Of a stretch of 64,000 nucleotides of DNA, positions 37,601-47,456 are shown piece after piece (the first letter of the stretch is position 1; every line of letters starts with the position of its first letter). This DNA is from Rhizophagus clarus (Eukaryota; Glomeromycota; Glomeromycetes; Glomerales; Glomeraceae), in contig BLAL01000236.1 in assembly GCA_015698045.1 (NCBI GenBank), positions 434,001-498,000 on the forward strand, written 5' to 3'. Position numbers and translations under genes: made by a program. The notes beneath the pieces were generated by a model. The model did not search any database. It was given only the letters and a program-made list of their open reading frames with translations, and was not told the DNA's origin.

Positions 37601-38526
37601 ATATTATTAAATAAATAATTTTTTAAATAAAGAATTTAGTTAGTTTAAATTATATGTAAATATTATATAAATATAATTGAATCAAATAACTTACACCCTG
37701 TAATTAATTTGATAATAATTTTAAAATCGTGTAACTAATTAGATGCAATATTATAATAGTATATATAAAATTAAATATATACAATAACTTACAATCTAAT
37801 TATTTGAATAAATAAAATCGTTAGTTTGATTGTATGTAAAGATTAATTCCAGTTGGTTACATTTTTTGGTCATGCGTAAAATAAGTCATTCTATTGACAA
37901 GACACGTTCGACCTAAAAAACCCAAAAATTTAATGGGTCAAAAGGTCAGATAGTCACTCAGATATTTTATGTGTTGCATAAAAAATCAAACAAATCAAAA
38001 TAAATAAAGCCCAATCAAAAAATGCAACCGACCAAACTAGTATGAATAAAATTGAATACTTACTATCTATAATATTATTGATCATTAAATGATTATTTTA
38101 ATGAAGAATTTAGTTATTTGGGTATAATGTAGAATATAGTAAAAAAAAATAAATGGTAATAACTAAACGTACCAACTATAATATCGATAATAATTAAATA
38201 AATTATTCAGTTATATAAAATATAATAGAAGTAATACAACAATTATTATTCAAATAAGATAATATAACTTACGAGCTAAGATAGTTCATTAATTATTAAG
38301 AATGCAGTTAGTTTAAAATTATATGTGAATATTACATACAAATACAAATTTGAAGAATTAAGAAACATATAATTTACAAGCTGTACCTACCTTTAGCTTC
38401 CTCAGTACTTGACGCTAGTTTATATGTTGCAAAATTGTTTTAAAAAAATTTAGAATAAATTTTAATTCGTATTAAATATCTATGTTCATATTATTTGCTT
38501 TTACCTTTTTTATTACTTTGAGCCAT
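28678..38526 (-). CDS. Protein kinase gene whose N-terminal half is spread over about 80 three-base micro-exons
   Basis: Exons: 38526-38505 (MAQSNKK), 38414-38391, 80 micro-exons between 38275 and 30123, a possible 1-nt exon at 30021, 29945-29732, 29648-28784 and 28703-28678. These sum to 1,392 nt, 463 residues plus stop, with no internal stop in the chosen phase. The kinase part reads SGNEIIDQF, KWIPYNKF, Gly-loop DKGGFSIIY, a VVLK Lys, catalytic IHYDFHDGN, ISDYLG in the DFG place, APEVL, IYSFSMIIWEF and CWNENPLKRP, as in glomeromycete kinase-like proteins. HYD and DYL are variants of HRD and DFG, so activity is plausible but not certain. Unlike its damaged relative at 575-6607 it carries no lesion. 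The second exon has a second donor 13 bases on (after 38378), which would join in frame straight to 29945 if all micro-exons were skipped. Confidence 0.72.
30110..37700 (-). repeat. Micro-exon array 2: near-identical 99/103-bp units, each with a variable triplet between splice sites
   Basis: About 75 tandem units plus a few diverged ones to 38275. On the minus strand each unit runs GTAAGT (or GCAAGT), AT-rich body, usually AACTAAC, then ATATAG or TTTCAG, then three bases, then the next donor. Two unit types alternate irregularly: 99 bp ending ATATAG and 103 bp ending TTTCAG. Bodies are almost identical. My tally of the 80 triplets: ATG 17, GGC 14, ATA 10, TTT 9, GGT 6, TTG 6, AAC 5, GTG 3, GAC 3, AAG 2, and one each of CTC, ATT, TTA, TGT and CTT. 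The twenty GC donors all follow a triplet ending in G. In phase 1, fixed by the AAAG|GTAGGT donor at 38391, no stop arises. Phase 2 would contain stops. Inclusion in mRNA is inference. Confidence 0.8.
37849..38036. mobile_element. Candidate ~190-bp MITE in the intron between two early micro-exons
   Basis: The intron between the micro-exons at 38064 and 37793 is about 270 nt, far longer than its neighbours. The excess is bounded by imperfect inverted ends, AGTTGGTTACATTTTTTGG on the left and GGTCGGTTGCATTTTTTGAT read from the right. No clean target duplication was identified. Confidence 0.45.
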
Positions 38527-38865
38527 TACTGAATAACTATCTTGAAATTCTTAAACAACAAGGTTAAACTTCTTTGATGGAGTATATATAGTTGTCTGTG
38601 TAATATTATTTATGCAATATGCAAATGCCGATTTTCAGGTTCCAGATTTATTTCTGTAAATGGAGAACCGTCAGAGTATCCGAATACCAAAGCCGCGAAG
38701 CGTTTAATATTATTTGATCAACTTTAAAACTATAATTAAAAAGCGTACGTAAAAACAAAAAACTTTTAAAAGAAAAATTATTATTCGTAGAAAAGTGTAG
38801 GATGGTAGAAGAGTTGGTAGGAGCGGTAGAAGAATTTTCCAGTTATTACGCCGCACGATGTTATT
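38527..38865. other. Upstream region of the micro-exon kinase gene
   Basis: AT-rich, with a short GC-richer patch near 38640-38700. It should contain the promoter of the minus-strand kinase gene. No defined element can be named. Confidence 0.4.
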
Positions 38866-39103
38866 AGCCCTGTTCAATTCTTAACCGTATCAGATTGACC
38901 GAAAAAATATATAACCAATCAGATCGTAGTTACAATTGAGCACAATTTTTGATTGATCAGATTAGTTGTAATATTTATAATTTGTTATAGGGCAAAAACA
39001 CGTTGACGTGTTATTTATTTATAAATCGAAACTACATCAGTATCCAATAATCTGGGGTTTAAATTTTCGATAAATCTGATCCAGTCTAGAATTGAACAGG
39101 GCT
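38866..39103. mobile_element. 238-bp Harbinger-like MITE with ATT target duplication
   Basis: Terminal inverted repeats AGCCCTGTTCAATTCT and AGAATTGAACAGGGCT, flanked by ATT at 38863-38865 and 39104-39106. The ends resemble those of the autonomous-type element that follows directly, which suggests mobilisation by the same transposase. No coding capacity. Confidence 0.8.
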
Positions 39104-39359
39104 ATTAGGCCTATTCAATTCTGATTGATCAGATTTTTGATCGTAAAAACCATTAACCAATCCAAACATGTGATCAAAATCAGAATTGAGTACATTGATC
39201 TTGATTTTGATCAGATCACTATATAAAATTTTCTCTCCAAAGTAACGCAAAAAAATTTTTTTTTTTTTCTCATTTTAATACAGTACCAAAAGAAATATTT
39301 TATTCCATAATTTACCTAAAAAAAAAACTCCTCTGCAAGTTTTTCACACGTTTATATAA

Positions 39360-40545
39360 ATGGCATATCAGCAAAATATTGAAAATTTATTGCTAACACT
39401 TTTTATTAAATCCAGTCAAGTTTTTGAGGATTCTGATGATGAAGAAGATGTATCCGAAAAATAACTAGAAGCTGAAGAAGATGAAGAAGTGGTTTTTCTT
39501 GGTTTATGTACTTTACTAGATTCTCATTATTTGGAATCTCGTATTTATAATGTTGCTAAATCTCAAGCATGGTGGCATTTAATTGTTCCTAAATATGATG
39601 ATACAAGATTTAAAAAAATAATGAGGATGGATTCACAAAGTTTTCAAAATTTTTTATTAAAAATTCAACTTCATCCAATTTTTCAGCCAACCGGTAATAG
39701 ACAACAAGCTCCAGTTGAATTACAACTAGCTATCTTCTTACGAAGAGTAGGTACAAAAGATGAAATTTTTGGTATATGCTCAAGATATGATATTTCGGAA
39801 GGTACTGTATATTTATATTGTAAAAGAGTTATGATTGCTATTCTTTCATTAAAAAATGAATTAGTCAAATGGCCAACAGGTGAATTAAAAAGGATGGTTC
39901 ATTTAGGATTTAATAATATTGGTGGGTTTAATAACGTTATTGGAGCTATAGATGGTACACATATAATATTGGGAACTGCTCCATTAAAACAACCTGAAAT
40001 ATATTGGAATCGTAAAAAAAAGTATTCAATTCAATGTCAGGGTATTGTTGATCATCGTGGCATTTTTATTAATTACGAAATAGGATGGCCAGGGTCAGTT
40101 CATGATGCAAAAGTATATCGAAATTCTTTTTTTTATCAAAATGTTTCTACATTAATAAAAGGGTGGGATTATTTGCTTGGAGACTCTGCATACCCATTAT
40201 CTACCTTCCACATTAAGCCGTTTAATAATCCTGTAAATAATTTAGAAACACAATTTAATATTACTCATTCATTACATCGTGTAGTGGTTGAAAATGCATT
40301 TGGTAGGTTTAAAAATAAATTCAGTAGCTTAAAAGAATTAAATGTTAGAAAAATATCAACTGTACAATTTTTTAGAAACAAATAATGATAGTTGGGATGA
40401 ATTGGATGAAAATGATGATAGTAATAGTGATAGTGATAATGAAAGTAATAGTAAAGAAAATAATAATATTTGTAATTTAAATGAAAATTCTTTAAGAAGG
40501 GCAGGAGAATTAAAAAGAAATCAAATAATAACCCAATTGTTTTAA
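39360..40545 (+). pseudogene. Harbinger transposase (DDE_Tnp_4 type) with one stop and a C-terminal shift
   Basis: The frame opens at ATG 39360 (MAYQQNIENL) and continues to 40385 apart from TAA at 39462-39464. The catalytic motifs are clear: IGAIDGTH (first Asp), LLGDSAYP (second Asp) and VVENAFGRFK (Glu), with the N-terminal helical region seen in HARBI1-like proteins. Near 40350-40380 the frame changes: the Asp/Asn/Ser-rich tail (NFLETNNDSWDEL, ending QIITQLF at 40545) lies in another frame, as if a short piece was lost. Related transposases cut and paste with 3-bp target duplications, matching the flanks. Confidence 0.85.
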
Positions 40546-40639
40546 TAAAGTTCAATATTTTTATTAAATTCAATCAAAAAAAATACATCAAAATTAAAGA
40601 CTAGAGTACAAAATTAATCTTTTTTTTGTAATCTCAATT

Positions 40640-41740
40640 CTAATTCTTTCATCCTTAATTCAAATTCCATTTTTGATCTTTCTCTCTCATATGCCCACCT
40701 TTCCTTTTCAACTTCCAATCATTCTTTTTCTAATATCATTTTTTTTTCCCAAATTCTTTCTCGTGTTTAACTCATTTCAGCTATTGCCATAGCTATGACT
40801 TCAACATTATTTTTAGATTTATGTTTCTGTTTTTTATTTTCGTCTTTGATTTCAACTATTTCTTCTTCAATTAAAGTATCTGTTTCTTTATTTGCCAGAA
40901 AAGAAGAGTTATGTTTTCACGTACCCCAAAGATCATGTCCATTTTATCATACCAACACCAGTCTTTTCTTTCATTACCAGTTTGATTGTTATGTTTCTTA
41001 ATTGATTCATACATCTTTATTAATCGAGTAAGTTTACCTAAATAAATATAAATTATTAAAAAATATTAATAATGTAGCGTGCATTAAAAAAAAAAATACA
41101 AAGATTTAAATATTTACTTTTAATTTCATTTGCCTCTTTATTAAATAAAACATTCTTCATCATATCATTATAAAATTTTGTTTTATTTCCTTTTGACCAA
41201 GCCGAAAAATTTTCTTAGATATAGTCAAGTAAAACCTTAATCTCGTCATCTTCCTACTTACTTCCAGATTTTTCATCAGAAGGATCTTGATATTGATTAC
41301 AATCACCATCCTCTTCTACTTCATCCCTTCCAACCTAAATTAAATAATTTTTAAATTTTTTAAACGGTAACTCAAAATCCATAATTATATACTTACTTAT
41401 TCTATTTCAAGTTGATTGAAATTCGAATTTTGCTGCTGAGGTGAAGTAAGAGGTAAATTATACAGCTGAGGATCATACTGCTGCTGAGTAAGAACATGCT
41501 GTTGAGGATGAGTATGTTGAAGAAAAGCGTCTTGTTGAGAAAAGACAGGAGGAAGAATTTGTTGCTGAACTTGCTGTTCTGCAAGAACTGACCTTGGCAA
41601 ATTTGTGCGTGAAGTTGTTGTTAGATGCGTCGCTATTTTTTTTTTAAAGGTTCGTAAAAGTTTGTATTAGCACGTTCAACAGTAGAAGTTTTTTTATTAA
41701 CTTGTATTTGGTTTATGATTTTTTTTCAGTTTCTTAAGAA
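40640..41740 (-). pseudogene. Harbinger-associated SANT/Myb-like DNA-binding protein, decayed
   Basis: Minus-strand segments read as a Gln-rich stretch (41600-41397), an acidic link, then KGNKTKFYNDMM and KLTRLIKMYESIKKHN with WCWYDKMD, a tri-helical SANT/Myb-like pattern, then a Lys-rich coiled tail. Introns separate the parts (around 41396-41340 and 41120-41040). Several in-frame stops break it. In Harbinger elements this second protein recruits the transposase to the ends and the nucleus; here it should be non-functional. Confidence 0.6.
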
Positions 41741-41902
41741 AGCACATCTTTTTCTCTTATAATAAGAGTGATCAAAAAATTCTACTTTTTTGTAGGTCGG
41801 CAAAATTGGGTCACTGATCAAGTTGCACAATTTCATCATCCAATAATCATTAACTCAAAACCCGATCAAAAATCTGATCAATCAGAATTGAACAGGCCTA
41901 TT

Positions 41903-43382
41903 GTTTATTTTTTGTACAGTATAAACAACGACAAATAATTTGCCGTTTCCTAATTATAAACTAAATAACATTACACTACTATTACACTGTTTTAGATCTG
42001 TCATCCGACCCGCTTCTAAAAATAGATTTTTAATTGTTGACAAGACAAAATTATTTATTGCAATTTTTTTTTGCTGCACATGCGAGCTTCCGTTTGAGAA
42101 ATATGGTAGCTATAATCTATAAACAGGGTCTAAATTCTAAAATAGGATTTCAAATTTACCAGATACTGTAGTTCTCCGATATGGTTTTAATTTATCTGTT
42201 CTTTTAAAAATTTATTGGAAAAAAATTTCAAAAATTGTATTTTAAAAATGATTTCTATTTATCTGGAAATTTTATTTAATTCTTCTTTTACAATTTTGGT
42301 ACCAAATTTTTAATGTATTGTTAAAATTTTCCATCTGTTTCATCTATATTTTTGTAAAAATTTATGATAAAGATAAATTATTTTCATCATTTTCAGATCT
42401 TTTCATTCAACTTATTTTTTTAATGCAATTCCTTTAGTCTCTGTTCAAAGCTTTCGTTTAGACTTTTTGATTCCAAAGGTTACAATATCTCCTTTTTTTG
42501 AATAAAAAATTCATTACGTTGATCTTCGTTGTCTTTAACTTTTTCCTCCATCAAGTCATTTTTCGCTTCCTTATCATCAAAAAAGTCTTTTTTTTTTCTT
42601 TTTTAATGAAGTAACTTTACTTAAATTTGAAGTTCACATTCCTTGTGGGTCGTTTTTTATTCTATTATATTTTCAGTATCATCTTTGCATTGTTTAAAAT
42701 TTCTGGTTGTAATAGTTCTTGCCTTTCTTTTTTATTGTGATATTTCATGATATTTCAGGTCTTTCTTGATCTTGATTAATAATATCTTTGCATCTGTTCT
42801 TTTTCAATTGAATAATAAAAGATGATAATTTTAATAATAATTAAATACATCAAAATTTAATTTTCAAATTATATCAAAATAAGACTTACCTTCTTATTCT
42901 TTATATATATATTTTTGCTTTCCTTTACGAGTATCATCTATTAAAATAGTGTAATTTTCTTATAATTTAACAATGAATAAAATTAAAATTAATTATACCA
43001 CTTACCTTTTCGTACTATAGCGGTAACCTTTATTTCTTTTAATTTCGCTTTTGTTCCTTTTAGGACACTCCAAATCTATCATAAATTTCTGCTATTTTAA
43101 AAAATCTTTCATCTAAACGTCTACCTTTAAAAGAGATTTTAAGAGATTAGAAATTTGAAAAAATATAATTACAAATTAAATAATAATAATAACTGATAAA
43201 TCCAAACTGCAAATCACTCTAGCAAGTTTCAATTGGTTCACTTCTCTATTTGCTTATGCAGCTTCTGCTATATTGGTATTGTTTTCATACTGTTCCAAAA
43301 TTTATCTTCCATATTTGAGATATATTAATAGAAAAAATAAAATATAGGCAGGGTTGTGGTAATACACGCGTATTAATGAAAT
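41903..43382. other. Gene-poor stretch with exon-like fragments
   Basis: No intact gene. On the minus strand between about 43330 and 42740 there are donor-like sites and Lys-rich open fragments that could be a relic gene, but frames are short and no family is recognisable. Confidence 0.35.
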
Positions 43383-43870
43383 TTTAGTACTTGTACAGTA
43401 CTCGGACTAGTACACGCTGTACTTAGTACAAGTAGTGCTAGTACATTTCAAAGGGAAAGTACACTGTACGAATCAAATTTAGTATAAATTAGTACAATTT
43501 GTACTATGAATTCGTACACTTCAATTTTTAAAAAAATCTTAAATATAAAAAAATTCATTTATATAAAATAAATAAAAAGCTATTCATTGACTTGTTTCTT
43601 TGTTTTAGAAACAAAAACACATCACGTGTTCCATTACGCAGGACAATGAAATTACAAAACACCTCTCTAATAAATAAATAAACTATTTTATTAAATTTTT
43701 TTATCAATTCATATATTTTTGTATTTATACTGAAAAAAAAATTAGTACATATACTAGTACTTAGTACAGCCAATAAAAATTAAGTGACATCACATGTACT
43801 ATGTACTAATTTCCAAAATTTGGCAAGTATAGTACCATACTAATACTGCACTAGTATTGTACTAGTTAAG
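43383..43870. repeat. Two clusters rich in GTAC palindromes
   Basis: Between 43383 and 43520, and again from 43745 to 43870, short motifs such as TAGTACTTGTAC, CTAGTAC and AGTACA are packed closely. The two clusters face each other across about 220 bp of AT-rich DNA. They look like the sub-terminal repeat zones of a small DNA element, but I could not fix its ends. Confidence 0.45.
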
Positions 43871-43949
43871 GATGGTATTGTAATAGCTTAGTTTTGGATT
43901 TGATATTTCGGACTTATATTGCAGACATTGTGGATTTCAATACTCTAAA

Positions 43950-44080
43950 TATCTGCAATTCTGAAATTCGAAATTAGTCCGCAATTCCAAAATTAGTCTG
44001 CAATTCCGAAATTAGTCTGCAATTCTGAAATTAGTCCACAATTCTGAAATTAGTCTACAATTCTGAAATTAGTTCGCAAT
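43950..44080. repeat. ~21-bp tandem repeat
   Basis: The unit GCAATTCTGAAATTAGTCT recurs about six times with small changes (CCGAAATTAG, CCACAATTCT). Non-coding minisatellite. Confidence 0.75.
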
Positions 44081-44325
44081 TATTAATAAACATTATCAAC
44101 TTAACTTTAAAACAATCTGAACTGGATTTTAGGTAGTTGAGAGGATGTTGAAATTCCAAAACTATATGATAAAATTGTCACCTTGATGTATATAACTATC
44201 GAAATTGACAAAAATAAGAAAACATTTAATTAATGTATTCAAATACAATCCTGTAATTGACATTGATATTTCTAATAAATTTAAAGCGTGTAAAATTTGA
44301 TTTTATTTGCAATTAGTGATTGAAA

Positions 44326-44500
44326 AATTACGAAGTGGACAAAATTGTCCAAAAAAATTATGAACAAAATTGTCAAAAAAAAAGAAAAAAATTACGAAGT
44401 GGACGAAATTGTCCAAAAAAAATAGAAAAAGAAAATTATGAAGTGGGCGAAATTGTCCAAAAAAAGGAGAAAATTACGAAGTGGACAAAATTGTCCAAAA
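44326..44500. repeat. Short tandem repeat with a GGACAAAATTGTCC palindrome
   Basis: About five copies of a unit reading AAATTACGAAGTGGACAAA then ATTGTCC and an A-run, with variable spacing. The core is self-complementary. The open frame across it simply reflects the repeat. Confidence 0.65.
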
Positions 44501-44599
44501 AATTACATATATACAAAATTAAGAAAATTAGTTCCATTAGTTTAAGAAAAAAAAAATTGCATTAGGCAAGTAGATTAATATTAAAAAAATAAGAAAAAA

Positions 44600-45445
44600 T
44601 TAAACTAATTCTTCCAGATCCCATTCGTCATTATCATCATCGCTATTATATCTACGAGTGAGAGTTGGAAGTGTAGAGTTATCAATAAAAACCCATGGTC
44701 CTAATTTTATTGTATCCTCAATATTTAATTCCTCAATATTTTCATTTGTTTCGTCAGGTTGAGATTCACTTAAATTATCTAAATTATCATTTTCACTTTC
44801 AATTAAAAGTTCTTCTTCTTCAAATACAAGTTTTATCATTTGTTGAACATCATCATGTAATTCGAATTGCTTGTATCTTTTGTATAATTTAAATCCTTTT
44901 TAACATGTTTGAGAGAGTAAAGATATATTTTTGCCATTGATTCAACAGTTTCTGGATTTAAATTGATGCATTTCTTGCCAATCAACCATCCAAGAGCTGA
45001 AAACAATCTCTCACAGCTCGCTGAATTTGGAGTTATTAAAAATATAATTTTAGCAAGTCGTAAAAAAGAAGAATGTTGACCATCAAACATTGTACTTCAC
45101 TAAAGATAAGGTATGTCATCACCAACTGAATAAGATGCATTATATGGTTTAGATTTATCAAAATATGCATTTAATTGTGCAGAAAGTTCTAATTCAGAAG
45201 CTTTTTTGTGGCCTAGATCTTTCCATATTCGAAGGAAACACTTTCAAATACGTTCAAATTGTGTTTTACGCATACCGTATCCTAACAATTTAATATATTA
45301 TGTTTAAATATTTGTAATTTAAATTGATTTTAATTAATAATAAAACGATAATTACCTCGATAGTGGGATGAAGAAAGAATGCCAACAAATAAATATCTTC
45401 ATCGAATTCTTTATATCTATTAAATACATATATATTAAATTATTT
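44600..45445 (-). pseudogene. hAT transposase C-terminal fragment
   Basis: The minus-strand segment at 45090-44836 contains ITPNSASCERLFSALG followed by NLNPETVESMAKIYLYSL, the hAT C-terminal dimerisation region. Upstream pieces to about 45445 (EDIYLLAFFLHPT, ELSAQLNAYFDKSKP) belong to the same protein but are broken by stops. The acidic end follows in another frame at 44839-44600 (EEEELLIESENDN). The catalytic part is absent from the window. A dead fragment. Confidence 0.75.
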
Positions 45446-45621
45446 AATTTTAATAATAAATAAATATATATTATTATTAAAAAATTGCCTTTTATTAAAG
45501 CAATTGATAAGAAACTCTCCCCTGAACCATTCAGTTTACTAACAACCGCAAAAAAATAAATTTTATTTTTTTATTTTTACATACTAAACTTTACTTTTCA
45601 AAAACAATATATTAATACGCT

Positions 45622-45945
45622 ATGTCTTCCTCTTCACAGACTAACGAAAAAGCACTTTTGATAGAGGGTTTTTACGAAATGTTTAAGGCAGCGTTCTTTG
45701 AAATTATAGGAGACCACTCTGTTATTAACAGTACAATAAAGAACACTGTTTATGATAAGACAGAACGAGCAGAACTGTTTACATCAAACAGGTTCCAGTC
45801 ACCATACCTACAAAAAAACGTAAAAAGAAGCGCAACAGCAAAAGCAGAACTATGGCTTGTAGCCTATATAGCCGGCCTTATGGATAAGACTTTTCAAATA
45901 TTTCGTGACGGAATGCGCGACCAAATTGATCAGCAAGAAAAATAA
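45622..45945 (+). CDS. Small orphan ORF, 107 residues, unknown
   Basis: An uninterrupted frame starting MSSSSQTNEKALLIEGFY and ending DQIDQQEK. It is helical in character with no signal peptide or membrane segment. The base composition is somewhat GC-richer than its surroundings, and the same frame stays partly open past the stop (NPEAPIFTATLRSQ), suggesting a truncated longer protein, perhaps of a mobile element. I do not recognise the family. Confidence 0.4.
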   Translation: MSSSSQTNEKALLIEGFYEMFKAAFFEIIGDHSVINSTIKNTVYDKTERAELFTSNRFQSPYLQKNVKRSATAKAELWLVAYIAGLMDKTFQIFRDGMRDQIDQQEK

Positions 45946-47456
45946 CTAAATCCGGAAGCCCCTATATTTACTGCTACCCTACGCTCACAGATACACAAAT
46001 GATGGAAATGAAAATTTCCACAAACTAAGAACACCAATTAGATACGACGCATTAAGACACAAACAAGCCCCTTTCAAAGTCGCAGAAAAAGCGTGAGAAA
46101 TAACATGCTAAAGAACAAAAGAAGATTTTAGACTCACAACAGCAAAATATTATTGTCCAGGAAACGATAATACCAAAGGAAACCTCACCGATTTTACCCC
46201 CACCTGCTTTTTCTTCAGGGAACGTCTCGACTTCAACTTCACACATCACGATACAGTTAAAAGACGGTAATGTTAATAAGAGAAAGAAAGTGAATGATGA
46301 CTCTAATGCACAATATTTTAAATCATTATCTGAAAATAACTGAAACTGATTTCTGTTGGCAAATTGCTTATATAATTGATTGTTTTTAACTATTAACATC
46401 ACTTCTTTAACTTAATGGTCCAATAAATCACATCAAATTAAGTTCAAGTTGAATTAAAGGTTCTATTTATATAATGGGTTATATCTTGTCAATAGTTTAG
46501 AATACATTATATTATATGTAAGTTTTATTTAAATTAAATTAGAAATACTAATTAACTTTAATTATTTATGCAATATCTGCAATATGTTAAAGAAAAACTT
46601 TATTAAGTAAATTTTTAAATTTATAAAAATAAAGCTTAATAAACCTCTTGTGTTATTTTATTTTTAATCTATTCTATGTTTTATTATCTATGATTATTGA
46701 AAGATAAAATATTAATATTCATTACATGACAATTTGCTATATTCTTATTTCTATTTTTTTATTTAAAATATGCTTTCTTATTTTGTAAAAAATCTTTGTT
46801 TAATATATTGAAAAATATCAAAATAAAATATAGAAACCATGTGTTCATATTTTTCATATATATTGTCTTAATATTAATGTGTAAAATTTGCATCTTATAA
46901 ATAATCTTAATTACTTTTTCTGTTAAATTATAAGGTACAATATATAATATAAAAATATATTCAGAAATAACTAACAACTTTTTTTAAAAGTTTTTGATAT
47001 ATTTGCAAACACTTTTGTTTAGTATTTAGACAATAATTAGAATAAAATATCCAGAGAATCCAGGAAGCTGAGAAATAAAAAAAAATGAAACGTTAGTATG
47101 TTTCTTTAAAGCAAATTTTGAAAAAAACACATACTATAGTCTGGAAAACTGAAATCTAAAAAAAATAAAAAAAAGAAACATTATTTACGTTTCTTTAACA
47201 TTAAAAAAACCACTTTTTTCCTCTAACTTACCATCACATTTTAAGTCCAGGTTTGTTTAAGAGCATCTGGCGACCTAAAAAAATAAAATAAAAATAAAAG
47301 AAACATTCTTACGTTTTTTTGATATTAAAAAAAATTCCCATTTACCTGCCTGGAATTTAATTATCTGAATCAATCTTTTTTGCATATGATGCAAACGTTA
47401 ATGTCACGTGATTTAAATTGTCCCAATGTCCTGAACATTAAAAAATTTTTGTCTGT
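45946..47456. other. Gene-free AT-rich stretch with a minor repeat
   Basis: No supported gene. From about 47080 to 47340 a GAAACGTTAGTATGTTTC-like motif occurs three times with variation. The remainder is AT-rich. Confidence 0.5.

Larger units (their letters stand above)
39107..41899. mobile_element. PIF/Harbinger DNA transposon, 2.8 kb
   Basis: The inverted ends start AGGCCTATTCAATTCTGATT on the left and AGGCCTGTTCAATTCTGATT from the right and extend over 35 bp. ATT is duplicated at 39104-39106 and 41900-41902. Inside are a plus-strand DDE transposase and, facing it, a minus-strand SANT/Myb-like gene, the two-gene arrangement typical of Harbinger. Both genes carry lesions, so the copy is probably dead but recent. 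Confidence 0.9.

Noticed and set aside
30110..37700. CRISPR-like array (regular repeats with short variable parts)
   Set aside because: The variable part is three bases, the context is a eukaryotic gene with introns, and the repeats carry splice signals. A CRISPR array does not fit.
46052..46402. 116-codon minus-strand frame
   Set aside because: Composition is low-complexity, no motif, and it lies antisense to a more plausible relic downstream of the orphan ORF.
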